From: VBDM01 sp963699535
GTDB lineage: Bacteria; Pseudomonadota; Gammaproteobacteria; Burkholderiales; SG8-39
Direction: 5' to 3'
Assembly (NCBI GenBank): GCA_963699535.1
Contig: CAVOUJ010000015.1
Location: 1 to 64,000 of the forward strand
Length of the DNA: 64,000 bases
Shown here: piece after piece, positions 44,386 to 52,082 of the stretch
How the letters are laid out: each line of letters starts with the position of its first letter
Position numbering within the stretch: the first letter of the stretch is position 1
Position numbers and translations under genes: made by a program
Notes under the pieces: model-generated
The model's database searches: none
What the model saw: the letters and a program-made list of their open reading frames with translations, nothing else
Told to the model about the DNA's origin: nothing

Positions 44386-44858
44386 ATGAACCAGATCGCC
44401 GAGTCTGCTGCCGGCCGCGAACATCCTGCTCGACCTCGACGCGGGGACGAAGGCGCGCCTGTTCGACGCGGTCGGCGCGCTGTTCGAGGCGCAATCGCGG
44501 CGCTGTCGCGAAGAGAGTCGTCGTCGACAGCCTGCTCGCCCGCGAGAAGCTGGGCTCGACCGGGCTGGGCCAGGGGATCGCGATTCCCCACGGGCGCATC
44601 AAGGGCCTCGACGAGGCGCAGGGCGCGTTCGTGCGCCTGCAAGTCGCCCGATCCCGTTCGACGCGCCGGACGGCAAGCCCGTCGCGCCAGGTCTTCGTGC
44701 TGCTGGTGCCCGAGCAGGCGACCGAGCAGCACCTGCAACTCCTCTCGGAGCTCGCGCAGATGTTCTCCGAGACGCCGCTTTCGCGAGCAGCTCGCCGGAC
44801 GCCGGCCGACGCGCGCCGGCTGCACGCGCTGTTCGAGCAGTGGGCACCCGCGGCGTAG
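44386..44858 (+). CDS. ptsN: PTS-Ntr EIIA component
   Basis: EIIA-Ntr regulator of the nitrogen phosphotransferase system. It starts MNQIAE (ATG 44,386). The phosphorylated His lies in LGSTGLGQGIAIPHGRIKGL. Further blocks are QVFVLLVPEQATEQHLQLLS and ELAQMFSETPL, with the end RRLHALFEQWAPAA at TAG 44,856. About six indels in some 155 codons. Next to rpoN, hpf and hprK as expected. Confidence 0.93.
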
Positions 44859-44943
44859 CGAAGCCCTCGACGTTCGCGATGACCGCGCCTGCGCCAGGCG
44901 ACCCCAGGCGCGCCGCGAGGACGGCGATGACGGCGACGGGATG

Positions 44944-45889
44944 ATGCGGCAGGTCAGCGTCGAGACGGATGTTCGCCGACAACCAGGCGCGGCTCGGCCT
45001 GCACTGGGTCGCCGGACGGCAGGGCGGCAACCGCGTGCTGACCGGCGAGGCCGCGCTGAAGCCGACCATCGGCCAGGTCGGCCACATGAACTTCATCCAC
45101 CCGTTCCGGATCCAGATCCTCGGCGCGGCGGAGCTCGCCTACCTGCGCGCCCTGCCCGCAGACGAGCTCGAGGCATCGCGATCGACCGGCTGTTCACCAC
45201 CGAGCTCGTCGCGATCGTCGTCGCCAACGGCGAAGACGTGCCGCCACGCCTCGCCGGCAAGTGCAACGCCCACCACATCGCGCTGTTCACCTCGGTCGCA
45301 GCCGTCGCCGCACCTGGTCGACGTCTTCCGGCTCTACCTGTCGCGCGTGCTCGCCGAGTCGACGACGCTGCACGGCGTGTTCCTCGACGTGCTCGAGATG
45401 GGCGTGCTCGTCACCGGCGCGTCGGCGATCGGCAAGAGCGAGCTCGCGCTCGAGCTGATCTCGCGCGGCAACGGGCTCATCGCCGACGACATCGTCGAGC
45501 TCTACCGGATCTCGCCCGACACGCTCGAGGGCCGCTGCCCCGCCGTGCTGCGGGATTTCCTCGAGGTGCGCGGCATCGGCATCCTCAACATCCGGACGAT
45601 CTTCGGCGAGACGGCCGTGCGCCCGCGCAAGCTGCTGAAGCTGATGGTCCACCTCGAGGACCACAGCAACGAGGCGTTCTCCGAGCTCGACCGCCTGCAG
45701 GTGAACGCGACGTACCAGGAGATCCTCGGCGTGCCGGTGCGCAAGGTGACGATTCCGGTCGCCGCCGGCCGCAACCTCGCCGTGCTGGTCGAGGCCGCGG
45801 TGCGCAACTTCGTGCTGAACCAGCGCGGCATCGACAGCACGAAGGAGTTCATCGAGCGCCAGACGAAGCTGATGGAGGACGGCGGCTGA
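44944..45889 (+). CDS. hprK: HPr(Ser) kinase/phosphorylase
   Basis: Bifunctional kinase/phosphorylase acting on Ser of HPr/NPr. After an extra G at about 44,970 the frame reads MFADNQARLGLHWVAGRQGG and HMNFIHPFRIQILGAAELAY. A broken stretch near 45,170-45,310 precedes the catalytic domain: Walker A GVLVTGASAIGKSELALELI at about residue 155-175, LIADDIVELYRIS, the signature LEVRGIGILNIRTIFGE. It ends IERQTKLMEDGG. Three indels. ATG 44,941 is an alternative start. Confidence 0.95.
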
Positions 45890-45919
45890 CGCCCGCGCGG
45901 ACGTCGGCGCTGATGTCGA

Positions 45920-46424
45920 ATGGATCTCTTGCTGATCGGCGGCGTCTCGGGCTCCGGCAAGAGCGTCGCGCTCGGCGGCGCTCGAGGACTCCGGCTACTA
46001 CGCCGTCAACAACCTGCCGCTGCCGCTCGTCGCCGAGACCGCGCGCTACCTCGCGACGCGCCGGGCGCGACCGCGTCGCCATCGCGCTCGACGTCAAGAC
46101 CGCGCCGGGCCTCGCCGGCCTCCCCGACACGCTGGCGCGGCTGCGCCGGCCGGCTGGAGCGTGCGCTTCCTCTACCTCGACGCGAAGACCGAGACGCTGG
46201 TCAAGCGCTTTTCCGAGACGCGCCGCCGCCATCCGTTCTCGAGCGACGCCCGCACGCTGACCGAGGCGATCGACTACGAGCGCGCGCTGCTCGCCGAAGT
46301 GCGCCCGCTGGGCTTCGCGTTCGACACCAGCGACCTGTCGTCGGCGGCGCTGCGCGCCTGGATCAAGGACTTCGTCAGCGTCGACGCGTCGAAGCTCACG
46401 CTGCTGCTGGAGTCGTTCGGCTTC
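45920..46424 (+). pseudogene. rapZ: RNase adapter protein, 3' end missing
   Basis: Nucleotide-binding RapZ/YvcJ. It starts MDLLLIGGVSGSGKSVAL (Walker A). Broken by three indels, it then reads VAIALDVKTAPGLAGLPDTL, RFLYLDAKTETLVKRFSETR, HPFSSDARTLTEAIDYERAL and FVSVDASKLTLLLESFGF, and there stops being RapZ. Full-length RapZ continues for more than 100 residues (the conserved C-terminal domain that binds GlmZ), none of which is present. The break at about 46,424 coincides with unrelated methyltransferase sequence and looks like an assembly join or rearrangement, not decay. Confidence 0.9.
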
Positions 46425-46775
46425 ACGAAGCCCCGCACCCGATTGTCACCCGTGAGCGGTTGCGCTCGGTGCTGGCGCCCGAGCCCGGCGAGCGCCTGCT
46501 CGAGATCGGCCCCGGGACCGGCTACTACACCTTCGAGATGGCCGACTGGGTCGGCCCGGAGGGGAGGGTCGAGATCTTCGACCTCCAGCAGGAGTTCCTC
46601 AACCATGCGATGAAGGGGCTCGGGCGGGCGAACCAACATCGTCCCCACCCAGGGCGACGCGACGGACCTGCCCTACGAGGACGCCTCGATCGACGCGGTG
46701 ATCCTGACCGCCGTCCTCGGCGAGATCCCGGACCGGGGCGCCGCCCTGGCTGAGATTCGGCGCGTTCTGCGGCCC
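46425..46775 (+). pseudogene. internal fragment of a class I SAM methyltransferase
   Basis: About 115 codons of a Rossmann-fold methyltransferase without N- or C-terminus. Visible are VTRERLRSVLAPEPGERLLE, motif I LLEIGPGTGYYTFEMADWVG, VEIFDLQQEFLNHAMKGLGR and, after an indel near 46,632, IVPTQGDATDLPYEDASID, VILTAVLGEIPDRGAALAEI and RRVLRPG. It is flanked by truncated rapZ on the left and a truncated transposase on the right. Wording and codon use differ from both neighbours. Origin and function unknown. Confidence 0.75.
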
Positions 46776-46777
46776 GG

Positions 46778-47860
46778 TTGTCGGCAATTGCGCTGGGGAT
46801 ACGCGCGGGGACGCGCTATCGGCATCGCGTCAAGAGCGTAGATCGCTTGTTGGGCAACGCGGCGCTGCACGCGGTGCGCACCGAGTTGTATGCCGCGCTG
46901 GCGGCGCGGTGGCTCACCGGAGTGCGCCAGTTGCTGCTGGTAATCGACTGGTCGGACTTGACGCCCGATCAGCGCTGGCACTGGTTGCGGGCGAGTGTCG
47001 CGGTGGAAGGCCGCAGCGTGACGCTGTATGAGGAAGTGCATCCTCAGCGCCGGTTGGGCAATCCCAAGGTGCATCGCCAGTTTCTGGCGCGCGTGGCCGA
47101 GTTGCTGCCGCCGGGCTGCGAGCCGATCGTGATGACCGATGCTGGATTTCATGCCCCTTGGTTCAAGGCGGTCGCCGCGCGAGGCTGGGCCTTTATCGGG
47201 CGGATCCGCGGCCGCGACACGGTGCGGCATGGTGCGGGCCCGTGGATGCGAGCTACCGCACTCTACGAGCAGGCCACCGAACAGCCCCGCGATCTGGGGC
47301 AACATACTTACGTGCGCAGCAACCCGATCCACGCTCGGCTCGTACTCGTAAAGCTGCCCGCCGGTGGCCGGCATCGGCTGAACATCTATGGGCGGCGCCG
47401 TACCGGACGTACCAGCCGTAAGTGCGCGCGCGCCGCGCGCGATCCGTGGCTGCTCGCGGCTTCGAGGCGGCTGGACCATCTGACAGCCGCTACCATCGTG
47501 CAGCTCTACGCACAGCGCATGCGCATCGAGCAGTCAATTCGCGACACCAAGAACCTGCGCCTGGGTCAGGGCCTGCACACCACACGCTCGCGCACGCGCG
47601 AGCGGCTGCAGATGCTGCTGCTCATCGGGCATCTGGCCGCCTTCGTGCAACGGCTCATCGGCGAAGCAGCCAAAGCGCATCAACTTCAACTCAATTTCAT
47701 GGCAACGCATCGTAGAACGCGACCGGAGATCTCCACGCTAACGTTGGCGCGACGCATTATGTCGTCGGTCTCGCCCTCCGACTGGCTCGACCGCCTCGCC
47801 CCCTGGGCGGCCATTCCACCGCTACGCGTCCAAGCAATCAACGCTTATGCACGAGCATGA
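46778..47860 (+). mobile_element. IS4-family (IS10-like) transposase, N-terminally truncated
   Basis: The ORF (360 codons from TTG 46,778) matches the IS10 group of IS4 transposases: VKSVDRLLGNAALH, LLVIDWSDLTPDQRWHWLRA (first catalytic Asp), RASVAVEGRSVTLYEEVHPQ, PIVMTDAGFHAPWFKAVAAR (second Asp) and the YREK motif YAQRMRIEQSIRDTKNLRLG (catalytic Glu). About 60 N-terminal residues and the left inverted repeat are absent; the sequence merges with a methyltransferase fragment. It ends AINAYARA; a right end would lie within the next 50 bp, but I could not pair it with a left end. Confidence 0.88.
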
Positions 47861-48050
47861 GAAAATGCGGGGAAACCTCAGGGACAGACCACGATTTCCG
47901 GCAGATGAAATCAGCCGGCGTGGTTTTTGGTTTCCGATAGCTCGGATTTGTCCTTCGTCGGCCGACCGGGCGCGCCGCGCTCGACGCGGCGGCCGAGCAT
48001 CTGTGCGATTTGCGCCCTGCAAATTAATGGGCGCCAGTCTCGATTTATTC

Positions 48051-48094
48051 ATATCGGCACTCACACAGACCCCGCTTCGGCGGGGTTTGTCTTA
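48051..48094 (+). repeat. terminator-containing repeat, copy A
   Basis: The 44-bp core ATATCGGCACTCACACAGAC followed by stem ACCCCGC, loop TTCG, stem GCGGGGT and TTTGTCTT recurs at about 54,909 and 59,832. The GC stem with a T-rich 3' side is a rho-independent terminator on the plus strand. This copy lacks the upstream protein-tail part seen in copies B and C. Confidence 0.75.
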
Positions 48095-48224
48095 GTGCGG
48101 CTCGCTTATTTGAACGTCCTTTTGGGTCGTAAGCGGACCTGCCGCACGCACCCGACACCGCTCGGGTGTTACCGGGTCGCAGCGCCGGACCTCAACGAGG
48201 GCGGTCAGCGACGCGACCTGGTAC

Positions 48225-48278
48225 AAAAAAACGCGACGGGGTTGCCGTCGCGTTTGAAAGGCTGCTTGCGCAGCCTTT
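48225..48278 (-). terminator. rho-independent terminator plus second stem-loop, for the 65-aa gene
   Basis: On the minus strand a 9-bp perfect stem (ACGCGACGG / CCGTCGCGT, 48,253-48,231) is followed by six T residues (48,230-48,225), a textbook intrinsic terminator. A second perfect stem (AAAGGCTGC / GCAGCCTTT, 48,257-48,278) lies just before it. Both lie 45-100 bp past the stop of the small minus-strand gene. Confidence 0.8.
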
Positions 48279-48323
48279 GACCGGGGGGAGGAGGAGTCCC
48301 CGGTTGAAGGTGAACCCTAGTTC

Positions 48324-48521
48324 TCAGTGTTTCATGCTGGGTTTCAGGAAGTAGGTGCCGAACCCGGCCGCCTTTTCCTTCACCCAGAGGATCGCGTCGA
48401 CAATCCGTTCCGCGGTGCGCATGGTGTTGAGCGCGTATTGGCGGTCGGACTCGCTCATGCGCGCTTCGCGGATGCGGGCGTAAAAGCCTGAATCGCGGAC
48501 TCTTTCATTAGCTTTTCTCAT
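48324..48521 (-). CDS. small basic protein of unknown function (65 aa)
   Basis: 65 codons starting MRKANERVRDSGFYARIREA and ending GFGTYFLKPSMKH. It has a near-perfect Shine-Dalgarno (AAGGAG seven bases before ATG) and is followed by a strong terminator, so it is very likely expressed. The body (MSESDRQYALNTMRTAERIV, DAILWVKEKAAGFGTYF) predicts a charged helical protein without signal peptide or clear membrane span. I do not recognise it. The ATG and Shine-Dalgarno lie inside one arm of an inverted repeat. Confidence 0.72.
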   Translation of the reverse strand: MRKANERVRDSGFYARIREARMSESDRQYALNTMRTAERIVDAILWVKEKAAGFGTYFLKPSMKH

Positions 48522-48657
48522 TAGATATCTCCTTCACTGGCTACAAACATGTCATAACTCACGTAACAGAGCTTCCATCTATCTCTATGACTCTGTGCCC
48601 GAGTATAGACCTATCTGGGAATGGTTTGTTGCGATGCAACAGGTGATATCTAATGAG
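48517..48657. promoter_or_regulatory. inverted repeat flanking the promoter region of the 65-aa gene
   Basis: CTCATTAGATATC at 48,517-48,529 is repeated as its exact reverse complement GATATCTAATGAG at 48,645-48,657 (15 of 16 matches if extended). The left arm covers the Shine-Dalgarno and ATG of the minus-strand gene; the right arm gives a mirror-image start (GGTGATATCTAATGAG) for a 12-codon plus-strand ORF. The 115 bp between are AT-rich and hold the presumed promoter. From 48,658 to 48,889 I see no supportable gene. Confidence 0.55.
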
Positions 48658-48889
48658 CATTAAGGTGAGAAATACTAAATCATATGTCTAACCCGCTGCC
48701 CTGCAGATGCCTCGTAAGTACCTGGGAGCCTCGTACGAGGCCGTGGTGCGCAGGGAGCGGCGGAGCTGGTACCGGGGCACCGGAACGAAGGACGAGGGAC
48801 GCGGCGTCGGGCTGGGTCCGGAGCGCCGCGGGCATGGGTCTGTTTATGGCTGCCGAGAGTTTGAAAATTCCTAGTTTCTACCGGTGGCG

Positions 48890-49203
48890 GTTAGCCTGCT
48901 TTCTTCGGCACGCGGGGCAGGGGGAAGAACTCGGTAGGCTTGCGCCGGTAGAGACGCCAGGTCGTCCGCATGTCCATGCGCCCGCTCCCAGGCGCGCGCA
49001 TCGGCCTCGCTTGCGCGGTAGATGCCACATCCTCCGTTATGCCTGACCTCCCGGCTGACCGTGGAGGGCGCGCGCCCAAGCCCCGCCGCGATCCGCCGTA
49101 TCGATCGACCCGCTGCAATCCCGCGTGAGATCTCCTCTCGCTCCTGCAGCCCCAGCGCCTGAGGCGCCCGCCGACGCGCCGCTGGGGTAATGCCTCCATC
49201 CAA
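48890..49203 (-). pseudogene. IS30-family transposase remnant (N-terminal part)
   Basis: The minus-strand frame reads LGLQEREEISRGIAAGRSIR, then RIAAGLGRAPSTVSREVRHN and GIYRASEADARAWERA, the helix-turn-helix N-terminus of IS30 transposases. The catalytic DDE domain is absent; after about 75 residues the frame goes to unrelated sequence, consistent with deletion and frame loss. No terminal inverted repeats were identified. Confidence 0.7.
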
Positions 49204-49436
49204 AGATTAGAAGGTGTTGCGTCGATCGGTTGAACTCACCGCTAGAGGCGGTCATTCACAGGCAAAAGAATTGGCGCAGAATATGCCAAACAGATAGGGT
49301 CTATCCTGTCCGGGTTTGCAAATTGAGGATATAGAGACCGGGCCGAAACATAGTTAACTGAAATTATTAAATTATGTGTTTTCCGTCTCAAATGTGACGT
49401 TCATGATGAAGAGACACTCCGGTCTCTACAATCACG

Positions 49437-49443
49437 GTTAGCC
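49437..49443 (+). other. possible integron cassette boundary (GTTAGCC core)
   Basis: GTTAGCC is identical to the R' core of the attC-like site at 49,930-49,936 and lies 56 bp before the first cassette ORF. No matching R'' half or stem-loop was found upstream, and no intI gene lies in the window. If real, it marks the left edge of cassette 1; a chance heptamer is equally possible. Confidence 0.3.
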
Positions 49444-49498
49444 AGCACGAATGCAGCGATATGCCGACTCGACGCCAGTTGCCAATTAGTCAAGCTGT

Positions 49499-49870
49499 AT
49501 GGGTTCCGTAATTCGCTGGGAAAGGCGTGTATATCTTGCTCTGTGCGTTTGCGTACTGTTCGGGGCTGCTTACCTTTTCGCTATGTGGAAACCGGGCTTT
49601 GCCTTATTGAAAGCTGGTCCGATTATGGAAGCAGGAACGTTCGTAATGTATTCAATGTACGTTCTTGCATTTCCATTAGGATTCCTGTGGTCCTTTGCGT
49701 TTCATGGAGTCCTTCAACCTCTCCTCGGGCAACCGATTCATGGTTTCCCGATTCCCGTGCAGGCCGTGTTTTTGTTCGCTTACTACTTGGGCTATGTCGC
49801 TATCGGTTATTTGCAATGGTTTATTCTGCTGCCTCGATTGTTTCGAAGGCCAAAGCCGAATGCCAGCTAA
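49499..49870 (+). CDS. integron-cassette-like membrane protein (123 aa)
   Basis: It starts MGSVIRWERRVYLALCVCVL. Three or four hydrophobic helices are visible: LALCVCVLFGAAYLFAMW, TFVMYSMYVLAFPLGFLW and PVQAVFLFAYYLGYVAIGYL. The basic end is RLFRRPKPNAS. Its TAA (49,868-49,870) lies inside the R'' box of an attC-like site, the usual geometry of gene cassettes. No strong Shine-Dalgarno. GC content is much lower than in the left half. No family recognised. Confidence 0.65.
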   Translation: MGSVIRWERRVYLALCVCVLFGAAYLFAMWKPGFALLKAGPIMEAGTFVMYSMYVLAFPLGFLWSFAFHGVLQPLLGQPIHGFPIPVQAVFLFAYYLGYVAIGYLQWFILLPRLFRRPKPNAS

Positions 49871-49936
49871 CCACACGGTCAAGCGGGACGCTCAGCGAGC
49901 GTCGCTCGCACGCGAATCTCACCGCGGACGTTAGCC
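49865..49936 (+). other. attC-like integron recombination site 1
   Basis: 72 bp from R'' AGCTAAC to R' GTTAGCC (six of seven bases complementary). Between them lie GTCAAGCGGGACGCTC, close to the L'' consensus of attC sites, a GC-rich palindromic centre (CAGCGAGCGTCGCTCG) and GAATCTCACCGCGGAC on the other arm. The upstream ORF stops inside R'' and the next ORF starts three bases after R'. Length is within the usual attC range. Confidence 0.65.
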
Positions 49937-49939
49937 GTG

Positions 49940-50233
49940 ATGGAAACTGGGACCAAGTGCGGCTGCAACCATTCTTTCGCTGTCATCTGCGGCATCTTTG
50001 CGGGCGCTGCTGTGGCGTTGTTGCTCGCTGAGGACCGCTGCCTGGATGCCGGCGGCCGACTAAGCGATACCGCCTGGACCTGCCAAGTCGCCTCCGGTGC
50101 AATCAGTTCGCTTTGGGGGTTGGTCACGCCTGGAATCATTGCGGTGGCGGTCTTTGTTGGCATCCTTGTTTACTTTGCTGTAACTGTCTTTGGACGCCGG
50201 TGGATCTTTAGGTATGGTAAATATCACGGCTAA
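49940..50233 (+). CDS. integron-cassette-like membrane protein (97 aa)
   Basis: ATG at 49,940 (GTG 49,937 also possible), three bases after the R' box of attC site 1, as in many cassettes. METGTKCGCNHSFAVICGIF leads into helix AGAAVALLLAEDRCLDAGG, and a second long helix is LVTPGIIAVAVFVGILVYFA. The end is RRWIFRYGKYHG. The TAA lies in the R'' box of attC site 2. Four Cys in the N-terminal half are notable. No family recognised. Confidence 0.62.
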   Translation: METGTKCGCNHSFAVICGIFAGAAVALLLAEDRCLDAGGRLSDTAWTCQVASGAISSLWGLVTPGIIAVAVFVGILVYFAVTVFGRRWIFRYGKYHG

Positions 50234-50320
50234 CCACGCGTTCGAGAGCGGACGCGCCGACAACCAACGCGCCCTGGCTTGGGTCCGTGGCGGCGCACCC
50301 GCTCAACGCGAACGTTGGGT
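50228..50320 (+). other. attC-like integron recombination site 2
   Basis: 93 bp from R'' GGCTAAC to R' GTTGGGT. The inner stem is strong: GCGTTCGAGAGCGGACGCGC on the left pairs with the reverse complement of GGCGGCGCACCCGCTCAACG plus CGAACG on the right, with extrahelical bases, as typical for attC. The R boxes pair through AAC/GTT and partly beyond. It shares GCTAACCAC-CG with site 1. The preceding ORF stops inside R''. Confidence 0.65.
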
Positions 50321-50375
50321 GGCGCATAATTCCAGGTCATATCAAATTCATTGCACTTCGGAAAGGGAGGACAAC

Positions 50376-50795
50376 ATGGCCGTTCGAACTTCGTCCGCAC
50401 AATGGAAAGGCACCCTGAAGGAAGGGGCCGGCACGATGAAACTGGGAAGTGGTGCCTATGAGGGCCCGTTTACATATGCCTCACGCTTTGAATCAGGCAA
50501 AGGAACGAACCCCGAAGAATTGATCGGCGCAGCGCAGGCCGGCTGCTTTTCGATGTTCCTGGCCGCCCTGCTCACCGGTGCGGGCTTCACTCCCACGCGG
50601 ATTGCCACGACCGCGAAAGTGCACTTGGGCGAAGGCCCGACGATCACTCTGATAGAACTGAGCACGCAAGCCGAAGTCCCGAATTTGACAGACGCTGACC
50701 TACAGAAGCACGCAGAGGCAGCGAAAAAGAACTGCCCGGTGTCGAAGGCGCTAGCGGGACCGGAGATCAAGCTTCAAGCGCGACTTGTGAAGTAG
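50376..50795 (+). CDS. OsmC-family peroxiredoxin
   Basis: 139 aa, OsmC/Ohr fold, thiol peroxidase acting on organic hydroperoxides. It starts MAVRTSSAQWKGTLKEGAGT with a Shine-Dalgarno GGGAGG seven bases upstream. The two redox cysteines are present: Cys57 in IGAAQAGCFSMF and Cys120 in KKNCPVSKAL. It ends EIKLQARLVK. It lies 55 bp after attC-like site 2, but no attC follows it, so it is probably the first gene outside the array or a cassette that lost its site. Confidence 0.93.
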   Translation: MAVRTSSAQWKGTLKEGAGTMKLGSGAYEGPFTYASRFESGKGTNPEELIGAAQAGCFSMFLAALLTGAGFTPTRIATTAKVHLGEGPTITLIELSTQAEVPNLTDADLQKHAEAAKKNCPVSKALAGPEIKLQARLVK

Positions 50796-50901
50796 GCGGC
50801 AATCGCACATCCGTGATGCAACCGGAAAGCTGGCGAGAAAGGCCGAGACAAGAGTCGGGTATCTGTCGTCTAGGCTCTCCGCATGGGTCGCCTATCGAAA
50901 A

Positions 50902-50924
50902 TCAATGGGGACAGACCCCATTGA
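50902..50924. repeat. palindromic GGGGACAGACCCC repeat
   Basis: TCAATGGGGACAGACCCCAT continuing TGA is a near-perfect palindrome (TCAATGGGG / CCCCATTGA around ACAGA). It lies between the convergent osmC and Bug genes. Close copies occur at 54,819-54,840 and 55,661-55,686, with degenerate halves near 52,010, 52,062, 54,119 and 56,085. Confidence 0.7.
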
Positions 50925-50935
50925 AACATCCTTCC

Positions 50936-51904
50936 CTAAAGCGGCTTGAAGCCGATGTCGCGCGCGACCTTGCCCCACTTTTCCGTGTCCCGGCGGATGA
51001 TGTTGGCGAAGAATTCCGGTGACTCGGTGTAAATCTCGAGCCCGTAGGAGTCCAGCTTCTCGCGCACGTCGGGCTGCGCCACCGCGCGGTTCATTTCCTG
51101 GTTGAGCAGCAGCACGATCTCGCGCGGGGTGCCGGCGGGCGCGATGAACCCGAACCAGCCGCTGTTCTCGTAGCCGGGCAGCGTTTCCGCGATCGTCGGG
51201 TAGTCGGGGTACTTGGGCGAGCGCGTGGCGCGGCCGATGCCGAGGAGCTTCAGCCGGCCGGCGTTGACGTAGGGCTGGACCGAGACGAAGGAGGTGATCG
51301 TCGCGTCGACCCGCCCGCTCATGAGGTCGGTCATGATGGGCGCGACGCCGTTGTAGGGCACGTGCAGGTAGGTGAAGCCGCCCAGGGTGCGCAGCAGCTC
51401 GACCGAGAAGTGGATGTAGGCGCCTTCGCCATTGCTGCCGAAAACGAGCTTGCCGGGGTTGGCCTTCCCGTAGGCGACCAGGTCCTTGACGTTCTTGAAC
51501 GGCACGGTGGGGTGAACCACCAGCGCGAGGAAATTGGACACCGGGATCTGGATCGGCACGAAATCCTTCAGCGTGTCGTAGGCGACCTTCTTGTGGGTGA
51601 TTGGCACGACCACCATGTTGCCGCCCTGCCCGCAGCCGATGGTATAGCCGTCCGGCTTGGCCTGAGCGATGAGCGCGAGGCCGAGCTGGCCGCCGGCCCC
51701 GACCCGGTTGTCCGCCGTGAGCGGATGCCCCAGGCGCTCGCCGACCTTCTGCCCGATCAGGCGCGCGAGCACGTCGCAACTGTCCCCCGGCGCTGCGGGG
51801 ACAATGACGCGGATCGGCCTGGCCGGGTAGGCCTGAGCATAGGCGCCGCCCGCCGGCAACGCCGCGGCTGCGAACAGGATCATCGAAATAGCGATGCGGA
51901 TCAT
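50936..51904 (-). CDS. Bug-family solute-binding protein (tripartite tricarboxylate transporter receptor)
   Basis: 322-aa periplasmic receptor. Signal peptide MIRIAISMILFAAAALPAGG with cleavage after YAQA, then the Bug start AYPARPIRVIVPAAPGDSCD. Family blocks: GHPLTADNRVGAGGQLG, YDTLKDFVPIQIPVSNFLAL, ANPGKLVFGSNGEGAYIHFS and YLHVPYNGVAPIMTDLMSGR. It ends KWGKVARDIGFKPL. No TctA/TctB membrane subunits lie nearby, so it is an orphan receptor, as most Bug proteins are. Ligand unknown (carboxylates are typical). Confidence 0.94.
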   Translation of the reverse strand: MIRIAISMILFAAAALPAGGAYAQAYPARPIRVIVPAAPGDSCDVLARLIGQKVGERLGHPLTADNRVGAGGQLGLALIAQAKPDGYTIGCGQGGNMVVVPITHKKVAYDTLKDFVPIQIPVSNFLALVVHPTVPFKNVKDLVAYGKANPGKLVFGSNGEGAYIHFSVELLRTLGGFTYLHVPYNGVAPIMTDLMSGRVDATITSFVSVQPYVNAGRLKLLGIGRATRSPKYPDYPTIAETLPGYENSGWFGFIAPAGTPREIVLLLNQEMNRAVAQPDVREKLDSYGLEIYTESPEFFANIIRRDTEKWGKVARDIGFKPL

Positions 51905-52082
51905 AGGTCCCCCCCGAGTTATTGGCTTCGTTCGAAATTATGGCCCCAATGCGCGCCTTATGGCAAAACCAAGATAAGGGGGCAAGGGCCTTGGCGCCGA
52001 ACGTTGGGGGACAGTCCACTAAGGATGGCAACGGGCTGATCGGCCTCGGCAATTGTCTTGGCGGTCTGTCCCCTACGACGGA

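Larger units (their letters stand above)
47861..48324. other. gene-free interval after the IS element
   Basis: 464 bp without a supportable protein gene. It contains the presumed IS right end (about 47,870-47,910, including CAGGGACAGACC, which resembles the right-hand repeat family), repeat copy A with a bidirectional-looking terminator, and two stem-loops that belong to the minus-strand small gene. Short ORFs here resemble nothing I know. Confidence 0.5.

Noticed and set aside
45897..46260. Plus-strand frame starting MSNGSLADRR as a separate gene
   Set aside because: It is rapZ read in a shifted frame; MDLLLIGGVSGSGKS in the adjacent frame is the real start.
48684..49046. 120-codon plus-strand ORF
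   Set aside because: No Shine-Dalgarno, no recognisable content, and its second half is antisense to the IS30 remnant.
50376..50795. osmC as a third integron cassette
   Set aside because: No attC-like site follows the gene; the next 140 bp lack CTAAC...GTTRRRY boxes.
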